Origin: Paraburkholderia phosphatilytica
GTDB taxonomy: Bacteria; Pseudomonadota; Gammaproteobacteria; Burkholderiales; Burkholderiaceae
Direction of reading: 5' to 3'
Length of the DNA: 64,000 nucleotides
Assembly: GCF_003443895.1 (NCBI RefSeq)
Contig: NZ_QQOA01000011.1
Location: 1-64,000 of the forward strand
Shown here: one piece after another, positions 26,701 through 36,179 of the stretch
Layout of the letters: each line of letters starts with the position of its first letter
Numbering within the stretch: position 1 is the first letter of the stretch
Program-made: the position numbers and the translations under genes
Notes under the pieces: generated by a model
What the model was told of the DNA's origin: nothing
The model's database searches: none
Seen by the model: only the letters and a program-made list of their open reading frames with translations

Positions 26701-27495
26701 TCAGAGCTTGCCGCCATGCCGTCCCGCACCGCCGGCGAAGCGTGCCGCGCCCGCCGCGCCTTCGTCGAATACCGCGCGATAACCGCCCGCGCCTTCGCGG
26801 CGCAGCGCTTCGGCGAGATCGTCGAGCGGACTGTTCTCGCAGGCCGAGCGGCGATCCGCGAGCATGGCCGCCTGCGGCAGTGCAACGAGTTCATGCGCGA
26901 GCGTTTCGGCGGCGGTGCGCGCGGTGCCGGTCGGCACGACGCGGTTCGCGAGTCCGAACGCGAGCGCTTCGGTTGCGTCGATCGCGCGTCCGGTCAGGAT
27001 CAGGTCCAGCGCGCGCGATAGTCCAATCAGGCGCGGCAGCCGGATCGTCCCGCCATCGATCAGCGGAATGCCGACGCGCCGGCAGAACACGCCGAGCACT
27101 GCATCGGCCTCGACGACGCGCAGGTCGCACATCGCCGCGAGCTCGAGGCCGCCTGCTACCGCATGACCCGCGATCGCCGCGATCAACGGCTTGCCGAGCA
27201 GCATGCGCGTCGGTCCCATCGGTCCCGGGCCGCTGCCGTCGGCATGCAGCTCGTTGCGGCGCGCGTCGTCTTCAAGCGCGGTGAGATCCGCGCCCGCGCA
27301 GAAGGTGCCGCCCGCGCCGAACAGCACGGCGACGCGCCATGCATCGTGCGTGTCGAAGCGGCGGAACGCAGCCGATAGCGCGTCGGCCACCGGTCGATCG
27401 ACGGCATTTCGGCGGGCGGGACGATCGAGCACGATCGTCGCGACTGCGTCGCGCGCCTCGATCCGCACGTGGTCTCCAAAGGTCTCGACGTCCAT
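26701..27495 (-). CDS. Enoyl-CoA hydratase/isomerase family protein
   Basis: A 264-residue crotonase-fold enzyme. The oxyanion-hole segments are present: LFGAGGTFCAGADLTAL (residues 58-74) and IAGHAVAGGLELAAMCDLRV. At the two usual catalytic positions only one acidic residue is clear (Gly-rich IPLIDGGTIRLPRLIG), so classical hydratase activity is uncertain. Substrate unknown; no beta-oxidation genes are adjacent. Confidence 0.85.
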   Translation of the reverse strand: MDVETFGDHVRIEARDAVATIVLDRPARRNAVDRPVADALSAAFRRFDTHDAWRVAVLFGAGGTFCAGADLTALEDDARRNELHADGSGPGPMGPTRMLLGKPLIAAIAGHAVAGGLELAAMCDLRVVEADAVLGVFCRRVGIPLIDGGTIRLPRLIGLSRALDLILTGRAIDATEALAFGLANRVVPTGTARTAAETLAHELVALPQAAMLADRRSACENSPLDDLAEALRREGAGGYRAVFDEGAAGAARFAGGAGRHGGKL

Positions 27496-27722
27496 ATGTA
27501 TCGCTCCTCTTCGACACTCTCCCGTTTCGGCCGCCAGGCGGCGACGGGCCTGACTTTCCGCGTGACGCGACGCAAACCCGACACCGCAAAAAATCTATTT
27601 CGCATCGGGAATCGACGCATGCAGAATAGAGGGCAAAGGTGTCATATGAGCGTCATCGGCAACTCGTAGCGTAGCGCCTTTCATTGTGGACACGAGCGCG
27701 GACCTGCCCGCATCGTTCGGCG

Positions 27723-28367
27723 ATGACCATCACGTACCAGCAGCCGTCTTCCGATCCATCCATGCCATCGAACGCGCCCGGCGCTCCGTCTTCCAGTCCC
27801 GCTTCCACCCCTGCTACGCCTGACACCGCTTCCGCGGTGTCAGCGTCGCCTGCATCCGCGTATGCGTCGTCCGATGTGCCCGCCGGCGTCGGGCCCATCT
27901 GGCTGGTTCCGTTGCCAGAGCATCCATCGTATGACCATGTGCGCCTGAAGCGCGTGTTTGTCACGGACGGCACGCGTCACGAAGTGGTGCTCGTCGATAT
28001 ACGGCAGCTCCTCGTCTGCGCGGATCGCGACCAGACGGACTACGTACTGAAGCCTGTCAACGACTGGCATTCGGGCAAGGTGCGCGGCATTCGCGAGTTC
28101 CTCGATCCGGAGAACGCGCGCGTTCCCGAGATGCCGTACGTCACGGTCACGACGCGGCGTGCGCCGGGTCTGCTGGGTCTCTTCGGTATCGAAAAGGAAG
28201 GTGTGGTCTCGTTCCGCAACGGCCAGCATCGTGCGCGCTATCTCGCCGAGGCGGGCGCGCGCTGGCTTCCCGTCGAAGTGCACGAGCGGGAAGCGGCGTT
28301 GCTGCGCGAGTACTGTGGCGCGCCGGACGATGCGCGCACCATCGTGCAGGTGCTGCCGGCGGCCTGA
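27723..28367 (+). CDS. Plasmid fertility-inhibition-factor-like protein
   Basis: A 214-residue protein. The first 55 residues are Ser/Pro/Ala-rich and disordered. The rest resembles chromosomal proteins grouped with plasmid fertility-inhibition factors: VVLVDIRQLLVCADRDQTDY, WHSGKVRGIREFLDPE, and FRNGQHRARYL (residues 164-174), a ParB/sulfiredoxin-like motif. In plasmids such proteins block conjugation by an IncP or similar system. Here it stands alone among metabolic genes. Assignment is from remembered family patterns. Confidence 0.55.
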   Translation: MTITYQQPSSDPSMPSNAPGAPSSSPASTPATPDTASAVSASPASAYASSDVPAGVGPIWLVPLPEHPSYDHVRLKRVFVTDGTRHEVVLVDIRQLLVCADRDQTDYVLKPVNDWHSGKVRGIREFLDPENARVPEMPYVTVTTRRAPGLLGLFGIEKEGVVSFRNGQHRARYLAEAGARWLPVEVHEREAALLREYCGAPDDARTIVQVLPAA

Positions 28368-28810
28368 TCCGCCTGGTGGTTCCGGGCCGCGCGCTGCGCG
28401 CCAGTGTCGCGGCGCCACGATGTGACGCGTAGCTTCCCGGTCCATGCGCGGGCGTCGCAGGGGCCGTCTGCGCGATCCCGGTCATCTCGTCCCGCAGCGG
28501 CTGGTCCGGATGGTCACCGAAGATGAGGTCGCCGTCTTCTTGCAGACATCGGTATCGAGGTGGCAGAGCTGGCTGCCCTTGAGCGCCAGCACCGGCACAA
28601 AGCGCGGCAGGCACAGGTCGAAGTGACTGGCTGCGTGTCAGGCGGGGCCGGCCAGGCACTGTCAAAAAACTTGCACAATCGTCGCGAACAGGGAATGATC
28701 GAACGACCACGCGGCGGTGCGGCGTATGGCGCTCATGCGATCCCGTATGGTGCGGTATGCGCCTCGCCGCGAGGTTTGTCCGCGCAACCGCCCACTCCGT
28801 TCGATCGACC
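28368..28810. other. Intergenic stretch before the class V aminotransferase gene
   Basis: 443 bp. Open frames on both strands lack family motifs and ribosome sites. A stretch around 28555-28625 reads VAELAALERQHRHKARQAQVEV, which looks helical but belongs to no complete gene I can identify; it could be a remnant. Confidence 0.35.
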
Positions 28811-30043
28811 ATGTCCATGTTTTCCGTTCCCTGTCCCTCCGTCGAATCGCTCGACGCGATCCTGCCCGAAGAACCACTCCTGATGATGGGCGCTGGCCCG
28901 GTACCGATCCCGGCCGCGGTCGCGAAGGCCAACACGATCGTCATCAATCACCTGGGTGGCACGATGTCAAAGGTGATCGGCCAGGTGAAGACGATGGCGC
29001 GCTACGTGTTCCAGACCAACACGAAGTGGGTGCTGGGGGTCGCGGGCCCGGGCTCGGCCGCGATGGAGATGGCGATCTCGAATCTCGCGTGGCAGGGCAC
29101 GCGCGTGCTGGGCATCCAGAACGGTTTTTTCAGCGCGCGGATGGCCGAGATGGGCCGGCGTGTCGGCGCCGACGTCGCGGTGCTCGAGGTGCCGGAGCGC
29201 TCGGCGGCCGCACTCGAAGCGGTGGAAGCCGCGATCCGCCGCGAACGTCCGGAGGTCGTAACGATCGTGCAGGGCGAGACGTCCAACACCGTGTGGAATC
29301 ACAACCTGAAGGAGATCGCCGCGCTCGCGAAAGCAGCGGGCGCGCTGGTGATCGTCGATGCGGTGTGTACGTTGAGCACGATGCCGCTCGACATGGACGC
29401 GTGGGGCATCGACGCGGTGATCACGGGCGGCCAGAAGGGCCTGTCGTCGATTCCGGGCGTGTCGCTGATCGCGTTTTCGGATGCCGCGTGGGAGCGCATG
29501 AAGCATCGCGACAAGGCGAATGCGCACTGGTGTCTCGACGCGTCGCTCGCGGAAAACTTCTGGCACAACGCCGGCTATCACTACACGGCGCCCGTGTCGG
29601 GCGTGCTCGCGCTGCACGAGGCGCTGCGGCTCGTGTGCGCGGAGACGCTGGAGAAGCGCTTCGCGCGCCATCTGAAATGTTCGCAGGCGTTGCAGGCGGG
29701 CATCGACGCGATGGGCCTCGAACTGTTCACGCCGGCAACGTGCCGTCTCAATTCCGTGGTCGGGATCCGCGTGCCCGATGGTTTGACGCCCGCCGAGATC
29801 TGCGGACATATCTCGGCGCAGCACCAGGTCGAGATCTCGGGTTCGTTCGGTCTGCCGATCGTGCGGATCGGCCAGATGGGCGAGCAGTGTCGGGAACACA
29901 ACCTGTTCCGCACGCTGCATGCGTTCGGCCGCACGATGGTCGATCTGGGCGTGGCGGTCGATCTGCCCGCAGGTGTGGCTGCACTCGAGAAGTCGCTGTC
30001 GGGCGGCGCGGCGCGGGCGGCGATGTCTCGCGCAGCGGCTTGA
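28811..30043 (+). CDS. Class V aminotransferase, alanine/ureidoglycine-glyoxylate type
   Basis: A 410-residue PLP enzyme of the alanine/serine-glyoxylate aminotransferase branch: LLMMGAGPVPIP (residues 23-34), the VVTIVQGETSN segment, VDAVCTLSTMPLDMDAWGIDA and the PLP-lysine Lys209 in TGGQKGLSS. Because it lies upstream of xanthine dehydrogenase genes, a purine-pathway role such as (S)-ureidoglycine-glyoxylate transamination is possible (inference). ATG 28811 or ATG 28817 could be the start. Confidence 0.8.
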   Translation: MSMFSVPCPSVESLDAILPEEPLLMMGAGPVPIPAAVAKANTIVINHLGGTMSKVIGQVKTMARYVFQTNTKWVLGVAGPGSAAMEMAISNLAWQGTRVLGIQNGFFSARMAEMGRRVGADVAVLEVPERSAAALEAVEAAIRRERPEVVTIVQGETSNTVWNHNLKEIAALAKAAGALVIVDAVCTLSTMPLDMDAWGIDAVITGGQKGLSSIPGVSLIAFSDAAWERMKHRDKANAHWCLDASLAENFWHNAGYHYTAPVSGVLALHEALRLVCAETLEKRFARHLKCSQALQAGIDAMGLELFTPATCRLNSVVGIRVPDGLTPAEICGHISAQHQVEISGSFGLPIVRIGQMGEQCREHNLFRTLHAFGRTMVDLGVAVDLPAGVAALEKSLSGGAARAAMSRAAA

Positions 30044-30079
30044 CTGCGCGTGAGTCCGCGGCGCTGATCACACCACGCA

Positions 30080-30114
30080 AAAGGGACCGGCGCGTCATGC
30101 TCGCCGATCCCTTT
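30080..30114. terminator. Bidirectional terminator between convergent genes
   Basis: A 13-bp stem with one wobble (aaagggaccggcg / cgccgatcccttt). The A and T runs at its two ends allow termination in both directions. It lies between the aminotransferase gene and the convergent yhhS-like gene. Confidence 0.75.
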
Positions 30115-30148
30115 GCCATTGCCGGAGCGCTGCTCGCGGCGTGTGCAG

Positions 30149-31360
30149 TTACGTCACCGCGGGCCTGTTCGGCACGCGGTGATAGCGCATATACAACATC
30201 GTCGAGAGTCCAACCGCCGCGGCCGCCGCGATAGCCGCGAACAGGAACACCGAACCGTAGCCGAACTCGCCCGCGATATAGCCGGCGAGCGGCCCGGTGA
30301 TGCCGAGCGACAGGTCGAGGAACACCGAGTACGCGGACAGTGCCGCGCCGCGGCTGGCCGGTGGCACGAGCGCGACGGCTTCGACGCCCAGCGCCGGGAA
30401 CACCAGCGCGAAGCCGAAGCCTGTCAGCGCGGCGCCCGCGAGCGCGACGTGCGGAATCGGCGCGAGCCACAGCATCAGGAGGCCCGCGCATTCGCACGCG
30501 AACGACACGATCGCCACGCGGAACCCGCCGTACGTCTTGATCGAGTTCGCGAACAGCAGGCGCGAGCCGATGAAAAGCGTGCCGAACACCGTCAGCGACA
30601 AAGCTGCGTTCGGCCAATGCCGAGCCGCGTAGAACAGCGTGATGAAGGTGGCAATCGAACCGAAGCCTGCCGAGCCGAGCGCAAGGCCAATGCCGTGCGG
30701 CAGCACGCGCGTGAACACGCTGCGGTACGACATCCGTTCCCCGTGCACGACCGGTACCGGCGCGACGGGCCGCGCCAGCGCATAGCCGGTCGCCGCGAGC
30801 GCGATCACGACCGAGCCGAGCGCCCAGAAGCCGAGGTTGCGCGCGATCAGCACGCCAAGCGGCGCGCCGACCGCGAGCGCGCCGTAGGTCGCGATGCCGT
30901 TCCACGAGATCACGCGCGCGTTATTGCTCGTGCCCACGCGCCCGATGCCCCACAGGATCGCGCCCGTGCCGCACAGGCTTTCGCCGAAGCCGAGCACGAA
31001 CCGGCTCAGCACCAGCAGCGTCAGGCTCGCGGCCGGCCAGCGCCCGCACAGCACCGCGAGGAGCAGCAACGCGCCGCTCACGCCGGAGCCGATCAGGCCG
31101 ATCGACACCGTCCGCTTCGGTCCGAGCGTGTCCGCCGAACGGCCCGCGAGCGGCCGCGACGCGAGCGTCGCGAGGTACTGCACGCTGATCGCCGCGCCGG
31201 CCAGCACGGTGCTGAACCCGAGGTCGTCGTGCACGTAGCCGGGCAGCACCGCAAGCGGAATCCCGATGTTCAGGTAGCAGATGAACGTGAAGAAGACGAC
31301 CGGAATGATCTGGAAGGTCGTCGAAAGCTGGCTGCGCGATGAAGCTGGGTCGGCGGACAT
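30149..31360 (-). CDS. MFS transporter, YhhS-like
   Basis: A 403-residue twelve-helix MFS protein strongly resembling E. coli YhhS along its length: [39 protein letters not shown] (loop 2-3 motif), [49 protein letters not shown] and [14 protein letters not shown]. Its physiological substrate is unsettled; it faces away from xdhABC, so a purine or degradation product is possible. ATG 31360 chosen, upstream frame crosses the divergent promoter. Confidence 0.87.
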   Translation of the reverse strand: MSADPASSRSQLSTTFQIIPVVFFTFICYLNIGIPLAVLPGYVHDDLGFSTVLAGAAISVQYLATLASRPLAGRSADTLGPKRTVSIGLIGSGVSGALLLLAVLCGRWPAASLTLLVLSRFVLGFGESLCGTGAILWGIGRVGTSNNARVISWNGIATYGALAVGAPLGVLIARNLGFWALGSVVIALAATGYALARPVAPVPVVHGERMSYRSVFTRVLPHGIGLALGSAGFGSIATFITLFYAARHWPNAALSLTVFGTLFIGSRLLFANSIKTYGGFRVAIVSFACECAGLLMLWLAPIPHVALAGAALTGFGFALVFPALGVEAVALVPPASRGAALSAYSVFLDLSLGITGPLAGYIAGEFGYGSVFLFAAIAAAAAVGLSTMLYMRYHRVPNRPAVT

Positions 31361-31442
31361 GGGGAAAACGAGACTTGAATTCGGCGGAGAGCCGTGATTT
31401 TCCCATGGAACCGGTCCCGATGCGGGAAATTCTTGGCATTTG

Positions 31443-31512
31443 GGTGGGCTAAAAACGGTGTCGGATGGGTTTTCATATCGATCCAACGATATGACCCGCA
31501 TGTCAGCCCACC
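31443..31512. promoter_or_regulatory. Nested inverted repeat upstream of xdhA
   Basis: Outer arms ggtgggct (31443-31450) and agcccacc (31505-31512) enclose gggt/accc and a perfect inner palindrome atatcg-atccaa-cgatat (31475-31492). The whole lies between the divergent yhhS-like gene and xdhA. The inner part could be an operator for the LysR regulator 36180-37151; the nested design could also form an RNA hairpin. Confidence 0.55.
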
Positions 31513-31603
31513 TATGGGTTGTAAATATTGATGGTGATAGTTTTCGAATCGTCCCCGCAGGCCACGTCCCGCGTGGCCCAGAACAACCGAGACGAGTCGA
31601 TTC

Positions 31604-33121
31604 ATGTCCCAGCCCATCCGCTTCTATCACCGCAACGCGATCCGCGAAGTCACGGACGCGCCCGTCACCCGCACCGTGCTTCAGTACCTGCGCGAAGACG
31701 TCCGCTGCACCGGCACGAAGGAAGGGTGCGCGGAAGGCGACTGCGGCGCGTGCACCGTGATCGTCGGCGAACGCGACGACGCGGGCGGCGTCAGCTTCAA
31801 GGCCGTGAACGCGTGCATCCAGTTCCTGCCGACGCTCGATGGCAAAGCGCTCTTCACCGTCGAAGACCTGCGCCAGCCGGACGGCAGCCTGCACCCGGTG
31901 CAGGAGGCGATGGTCGAATGCCATGGCTCGCAGTGCGGCTTCTGCACGCCGGGTTTCGTGATGTCGATGTGGTCGATCTATGAGAAGCACGGCCACGAGC
32001 ATGCGTGCGCGAACCGCACGGTGCCCTCGCGCCAGCAGATCAACGATGCGCTCACGGGCAACCTGTGCCGCTGCACCGGCTACCGTCCGATCGTCGATGC
32101 GGCGGTGCGGATGTTCGATCTGCCCGCGCCGAAAGCGCCGCTCGACGTCGCCGCGCTGTCGAAGCAGCTCGCGACGATCGCGCGCCCGGACAACTTCCAC
32201 TACGAGCACGCCGGGCAGCAGTTCGACGCGCCGCGCACCGTCGCCGAACTCGCGCGCATCAAGGAAGCCGCGCCGGACGTGCGGATTCTCGCGGGCAGCA
32301 CCGACATCGGCCTGTGGGTGACGAAGATGATGCGCGACCTCGGCAATATCGTGTACGTCGGCCAGATCGCGGAGATGCGAAATATCACGGTTGACGACGA
32401 ATGGATCTCGATCGGCGCGGGCGTCACCGTCGAAAACGCGTACGACGAACTCGCGAAGCACTACCCGGAACTGTGGGAGATGTGGAAACGCTTCGCGTCG
32501 CTGCCGATCCGCAATGCCGGCACGCTCGGCGGCAACGTCGCGAACGGCTCGCCGATCGGCGACTCGATGCCCGGCCTGATCGCGCTCGGCGCGCGCGTGG
32601 TGCTGCGTGGCGGCGATATCGAACGCGAACTGCCGCTCGAAGATCTGTACCTCGCGTACCAGAAGAAGGACATGGCCGAGCACGAGTTCGTCGTCGGCCT
32701 GAAGGTGCCGACTCGGACGGGCCGCCGCCAGAACCTGCAGTTCCGCACCTACAAGCTGTCGAAGCGCTTCGACTCCGATATCTCCGCGGTGTGCGCCGCG
32801 TTCGCGTTCATCGCGGACGGCGACACGGTGCACGAGCCGCGCATCGCATTCGGCGGGATGGCCGCCACGTCGAAGCGCGCGAGTCACGTGGAAGCCGTGC
32901 TGGCCGACGCAGTGTGGCACGAAGCCACCGCGCAGGCCGCGATGCTCGCGCTCGCGAAGGACTACCAGCCTTTGAGCGACATGCGCGCGACCAACGACTA
33001 CCGCCTCGAAGCCGCGAAGAACGCGCTGTACCGCTTCTGGCTCGAAACGCGTCCGAACAACCCGCTGCCGAAGGCGGCGCTCGATGTGCGCGCGGTCGAA
33101 GCGACCAGCGCCGCTGTCTGA
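31604..33121 (+). CDS. xdhA: Xanthine dehydrogenase small subunit
   Basis: A 505-residue iron-sulfur/FAD subunit oxidising hypoxanthine and xanthine with XdhB. The N-terminal [2Fe-2S] ferredoxin has its Cys in [16 protein letters not shown], the second cluster in [18 protein letters not shown] and [17 protein letters not shown]. The FAD-binding domain (about residues 195-370) includes [13 protein letters not shown] and [20 protein letters not shown]-terminal CO-dehydrogenase-flavoprotein domain ends the chain. xdhB follows after 25 bp. Confidence 0.96.
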   Translation: MSQPIRFYHRNAIREVTDAPVTRTVLQYLREDVRCTGTKEGCAEGDCGACTVIVGERDDAGGVSFKAVNACIQFLPTLDGKALFTVEDLRQPDGSLHPVQEAMVECHGSQCGFCTPGFVMSMWSIYEKHGHEHACANRTVPSRQQINDALTGNLCRCTGYRPIVDAAVRMFDLPAPKAPLDVAALSKQLATIARPDNFHYEHAGQQFDAPRTVAELARIKEAAPDVRILAGSTDIGLWVTKMMRDLGNIVYVGQIAEMRNITVDDEWISIGAGVTVENAYDELAKHYPELWEMWKRFASLPIRNAGTLGGNVANGSPIGDSMPGLIALGARVVLRGGDIERELPLEDLYLAYQKKDMAEHEFVVGLKVPTRTGRRQNLQFRTYKLSKRFDSDISAVCAAFAFIADGDTVHEPRIAFGGMAATSKRASHVEAVLADAVWHEATAQAAMLALAKDYQPLSDMRATNDYRLEAAKNALYRFWLETRPNNPLPKAALDVRAVEATSAAV

Positions 33122-33146
33122 TCACCAGGGATACGGAGAACCACGC

Positions 33147-35525
33147 ATGAACCAGCAAGCCGAACCGTTCCTGAAAGACGCGCAGCAGCTCGCCGACTTC
33201 ACCCAGGTGCACGTTTCGCGGCCGCACGAATCCGCGCATCTGCACGTCAGCGGCCGCGCCACCTACACCGACGACATCCCGACGCTCGCGGGCACGCTGC
33301 ACGCGGCGCTCGGTCTGTCGACGAAGGCGCACGCGAAGATCACGTCGATGACGCTCGACAAGGTGCGCGCGACGCCCGGCGTCGTCGCCGTACTGACCGC
33401 GGACGATATTCCCGGCGTCAACGATTGCGGCCCGATCATCCATGACGATCCGATTCTTGCGGACGGCATCGTGCAGTACGTCGGCCAGCCGATGTTCGTC
33501 GTCGTCGCGACGTCGCACGACGCGGCGCGGCTCGCCGCGCGCCGCGCGGAAGTCGTGTTCGAGGAACTGCCCGCGGTGCTCACGCCGCAGCAGGCGCGCG
33601 CGGCCGAGCAGTACGTGCTGCCGCCGATGAAGCTCGCACGCGGCGACGCCGGCGCAAAGATTGCGCGTGCCGTGCATCATGAGGCCGGCGAGATGACGCT
33701 CGGCGGTCAGGAGCAGTTCTATCTGGAAGGCCAGATCGCGTACGCGGTGCCGAAGGACGACGACGGCATGCACGTGTGGTGCTCGACGCAGCACCCGAGC
33801 GAAATGCAGCATCTCGTCGCGCACGTGCTCGGTGTGTCGTCGCACAACGTGCTGGTGGAATGCCGGCGGATGGGCGGCGGCTTCGGCGGCAAGGAATCGC
33901 AGTCGGGCATCTTCGCGTGCTGCGCGGCGCTCGCCGCATGGAAGCTGCTGTGCCCGGTGAAGCTGCGTCCGGACCGCGACGACGACATGATGATCACCGG
34001 CAAGCGCCACAACTTCCACTACAAGTACGCGGTGGGCTACGCCGACGACGGCGTGATCGACGGCGTGTCGGTCGACATGACGTCGCAATGCGGCTTCTCG
34101 GCGGATCTCTCCGGTCCGGTGATGACGCGCGCCGTCTGCCACTTCGACAACGCGTACTGGTTCCCCGACATCGCGATCGAAGGTTACTGCGGCAAGACCA
34201 ACACGCAGTCGAACACCGCGTTTCGCGGCTTCGGCGGCCCGCAGGGGGCGTTCGCGGTCGAGTACATCATGGACGACGTCGCGCGTTCGCTCGGGCTGGA
34301 TCCGCTCGACGTGCGGCTGCGCAACCTGTACGGCAAGACGGAGAACAACGTCACGCCGTACGGCCAGACCGTCGAAGACAACGTGCTGCAGGAGCTGATC
34401 GCCGAGCTCGAATCGACGAGCGGTTATCGCGCACGCCGCGCCGCGATCCGCGAGTTCAATGCGACGAGCCCGATCCTGAAGAAGGGCATCGCGATCACGC
34501 CGGTGAAGTTCGGCATCGCGTTCAACGTCACGCACTTCAACCAGGCCGGCGCGCTCGTGCACATCTATACGGATGGCTCGGTGCTCGTGAATCACGGCGG
34601 CACGGAGATGGGGCAGGGGCTCAACACGAAGGTCGCGCAGGTCGTCGCGCACGAACTCGGCGTCGGTTTTGGCCGCGTGCGGGTGACCGCGACGGATACG
34701 TCGAAGGTCGCGAATACCTCGGCCACCGCCGCGTCCACCGGTTCCGACCTGAACGGCAAGGCCGCGCAGGATGCGGCGCGCCAGTTGCGCGAACGTCTCG
34801 CGGCATTCGCGGCGGAGAAGTACGGCGCGGGCGAGGTGAAGGCCGCGGAGGTGCGCTTCGCGAGCGACTGCGTGATCGTCGGCGAGGCGATCGTGCCGTT
34901 CGAGGAGATCATCGCGAAGGCGTACGTTGCGCGCGTGCAGCTGTGGTCCGATGGTTTCTACGCGACGCCGAAGCTGTACTGGGACCAGGCGAAGCTGCAG
35001 GGCCGGCCGTTCTTCTACTACTCGTACGGCGCGGCCGTGTCGGAAGTGGTGATCGACACGCTGACGGGCGAAATGCGCGTGCTGCGCGCCGATGCGCTGC
35101 ACGACGTGGGCGCATCGCTGAACCCGGCGCTCGATGTCGGCCAGGTGGAAGGCGGCTTCATTCAGGGCATGGGCTGGCTCACCACCGAAGAGCTGTGGTG
35201 GAAGCCGGACGGCAAGCTGATGACGCACGCGCCGTCCACCTACAAGATCCCGACCGTGAACGACACGCCGCCGGAGTTCAATGTGCGGCTGTTCAAAAAC
35301 CGCAACGCGGAGGACAGCATCCACCGCTCGAAAGCGGTTGGCGAGCCGCCGCTGCTGCTGCCGTTCTCCGTGTTCTTTGCAATCCGTGACGCGGTGGCCG
35401 CAGTGGGCGACTACAAGGTCAACCCGCCGCTGAATGCACCCGCGACGGCTGAAGAAATTTTGAAGGGCGTGAATGCGGTGCGGAGTGCGACGTCGGCGAC
35501 TGCTGCCGCGGGAGCCGCGCGATGA
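33147..35525 (+). CDS. xdhB: Xanthine dehydrogenase large (molybdenum) subunit
   Basis: A 792-residue molybdopterin subunit. The N-terminal part has the aldehyde-oxidase a/b hammerhead (HVSGRATYTDDIPTLAGTLH). The Moco-binding part shows CRRMGGGFGGKESQS, TAFRGFGGPQGAFAVE, GGTEMGQGLNTKVAQV and the catalytic Glu in the C-terminal KAVGEPPLLLPFSVFFA. Length and all motifs fit a functional subunit. Its TGA overlaps the ATG of xdhC by 4 bp. Confidence 0.96.
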   Translation: MNQQAEPFLKDAQQLADFTQVHVSRPHESAHLHVSGRATYTDDIPTLAGTLHAALGLSTKAHAKITSMTLDKVRATPGVVAVLTADDIPGVNDCGPIIHDDPILADGIVQYVGQPMFVVVATSHDAARLAARRAEVVFEELPAVLTPQQARAAEQYVLPPMKLARGDAGAKIARAVHHEAGEMTLGGQEQFYLEGQIAYAVPKDDDGMHVWCSTQHPSEMQHLVAHVLGVSSHNVLVECRRMGGGFGGKESQSGIFACCAALAAWKLLCPVKLRPDRDDDMMITGKRHNFHYKYAVGYADDGVIDGVSVDMTSQCGFSADLSGPVMTRAVCHFDNAYWFPDIAIEGYCGKTNTQSNTAFRGFGGPQGAFAVEYIMDDVARSLGLDPLDVRLRNLYGKTENNVTPYGQTVEDNVLQELIAELESTSGYRARRAAIREFNATSPILKKGIAITPVKFGIAFNVTHFNQAGALVHIYTDGSVLVNHGGTEMGQGLNTKVAQVVAHELGVGFGRVRVTATDTSKVANTSATAASTGSDLNGKAAQDAARQLRERLAAFAAEKYGAGEVKAAEVRFASDCVIVGEAIVPFEEIIAKAYVARVQLWSDGFYATPKLYWDQAKLQGRPFFYYSYGAAVSEVVIDTLTGEMRVLRADALHDVGASLNPALDVGQVEGGFIQGMGWLTTEELWWKPDGKLMTHAPSTYKIPTVNDTPPEFNVRLFKNRNAEDSIHRSKAVGEPPLLLPFSVFFAIRDAVAAVGDYKVNPPLNAPATAEEILKGVNAVRSATSATAAAGAAR

Positions 35526-36109
35526 ACACGCAATTCAGCCTCATCGCGAACCAGGCGGGCTCGATCACCATCGGCCGCCGCAGCACGTCGCCGCGACCGA
35601 AGCCCGCGCCGATGCACATCGTGCTGTTCGGCGCGGGCCACGTCGGGCATGCGCTGATCGCGCTGCTCGGCACGCTGCCGTGCGTCGTGCAGTGGGTCGA
35701 CGAGCGCGACGAACTGTTCCCGGACGAAGTGCCCGCGAACGTGCAGATCGAGGCGACCGACACACCCGACGCGATCGTCGACGAAGCGCCCGCGGGCGCG
35801 TACTTTCTCGTGATGACGCACAACCACGCGCTCGATTTTTCGCTGGCGGCGCGCATCATGCGCCGCACCGATTTCACCTACTTCGGGATGATCGGCTCGA
35901 AGACGAAGCGCGTGAAGTTCGAGCGCCGTCTGGTCGAGCGTGGCGTGGATGCCGAGCGGCTTGCCGAGATGACGTGTCCAATCGGCGTGGGCGGCATCGT
36001 CGACAAGGCGCCGTCGTCGATCGCGCTGGCGGTGTGCGCGGAGCTGCTGCAGGTGCGGTGTGCGCAGCAGACGGCACTGGCGATGACGACGGGCGAGTTC
36101 GCTAGTTGA
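35522..36109 (+). CDS. xdhC: Xanthine dehydrogenase accessory protein XdhC, N-terminal domain absent
   Basis: A 195-residue protein with the Rossmann half of XdhC: MHIVLFGAGHVGHALIAL (from residue 31), WVDERDELFPDEVP, DFTYFGMIGSKTKR and MTCPIGVGGIVDKAPSSIALAV. Typical XdhC is about 300-340 residues and begins with a CoxI-like domain that binds the molybdenum cofactor; here only a 30-residue unrelated stretch precedes the Rossmann fold. Either an in-frame deletion removed that domain or this is a short functional form. Coupled to xdhB by ATGA. Confidence 0.82.
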   Translation: MNTQFSLIANQAGSITIGRRSTSPRPKPAPMHIVLFGAGHVGHALIALLGTLPCVVQWVDERDELFPDEVPANVQIEATDTPDAIVDEAPAGAYFLVMTHNHALDFSLAARIMRRTDFTYFGMIGSKTKRVKFERRLVERGVDAERLAEMTCPIGVGGIVDKAPSSIALAVCAELLQVRCAQQTALAMTTGEFAS

Positions 36110-36179
36110 TGTTTCACACGCGGTTTCAACCGCGGTTTCAAGCGAAACGCCGTACCTGCAAGGCGCAACACCTCCCCAC

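Noticed and set aside
28147..28947. Open frame on the minus strand across the aminotransferase start
   Set aside because: Overlaps two real genes, lacks motifs and ribosome site.
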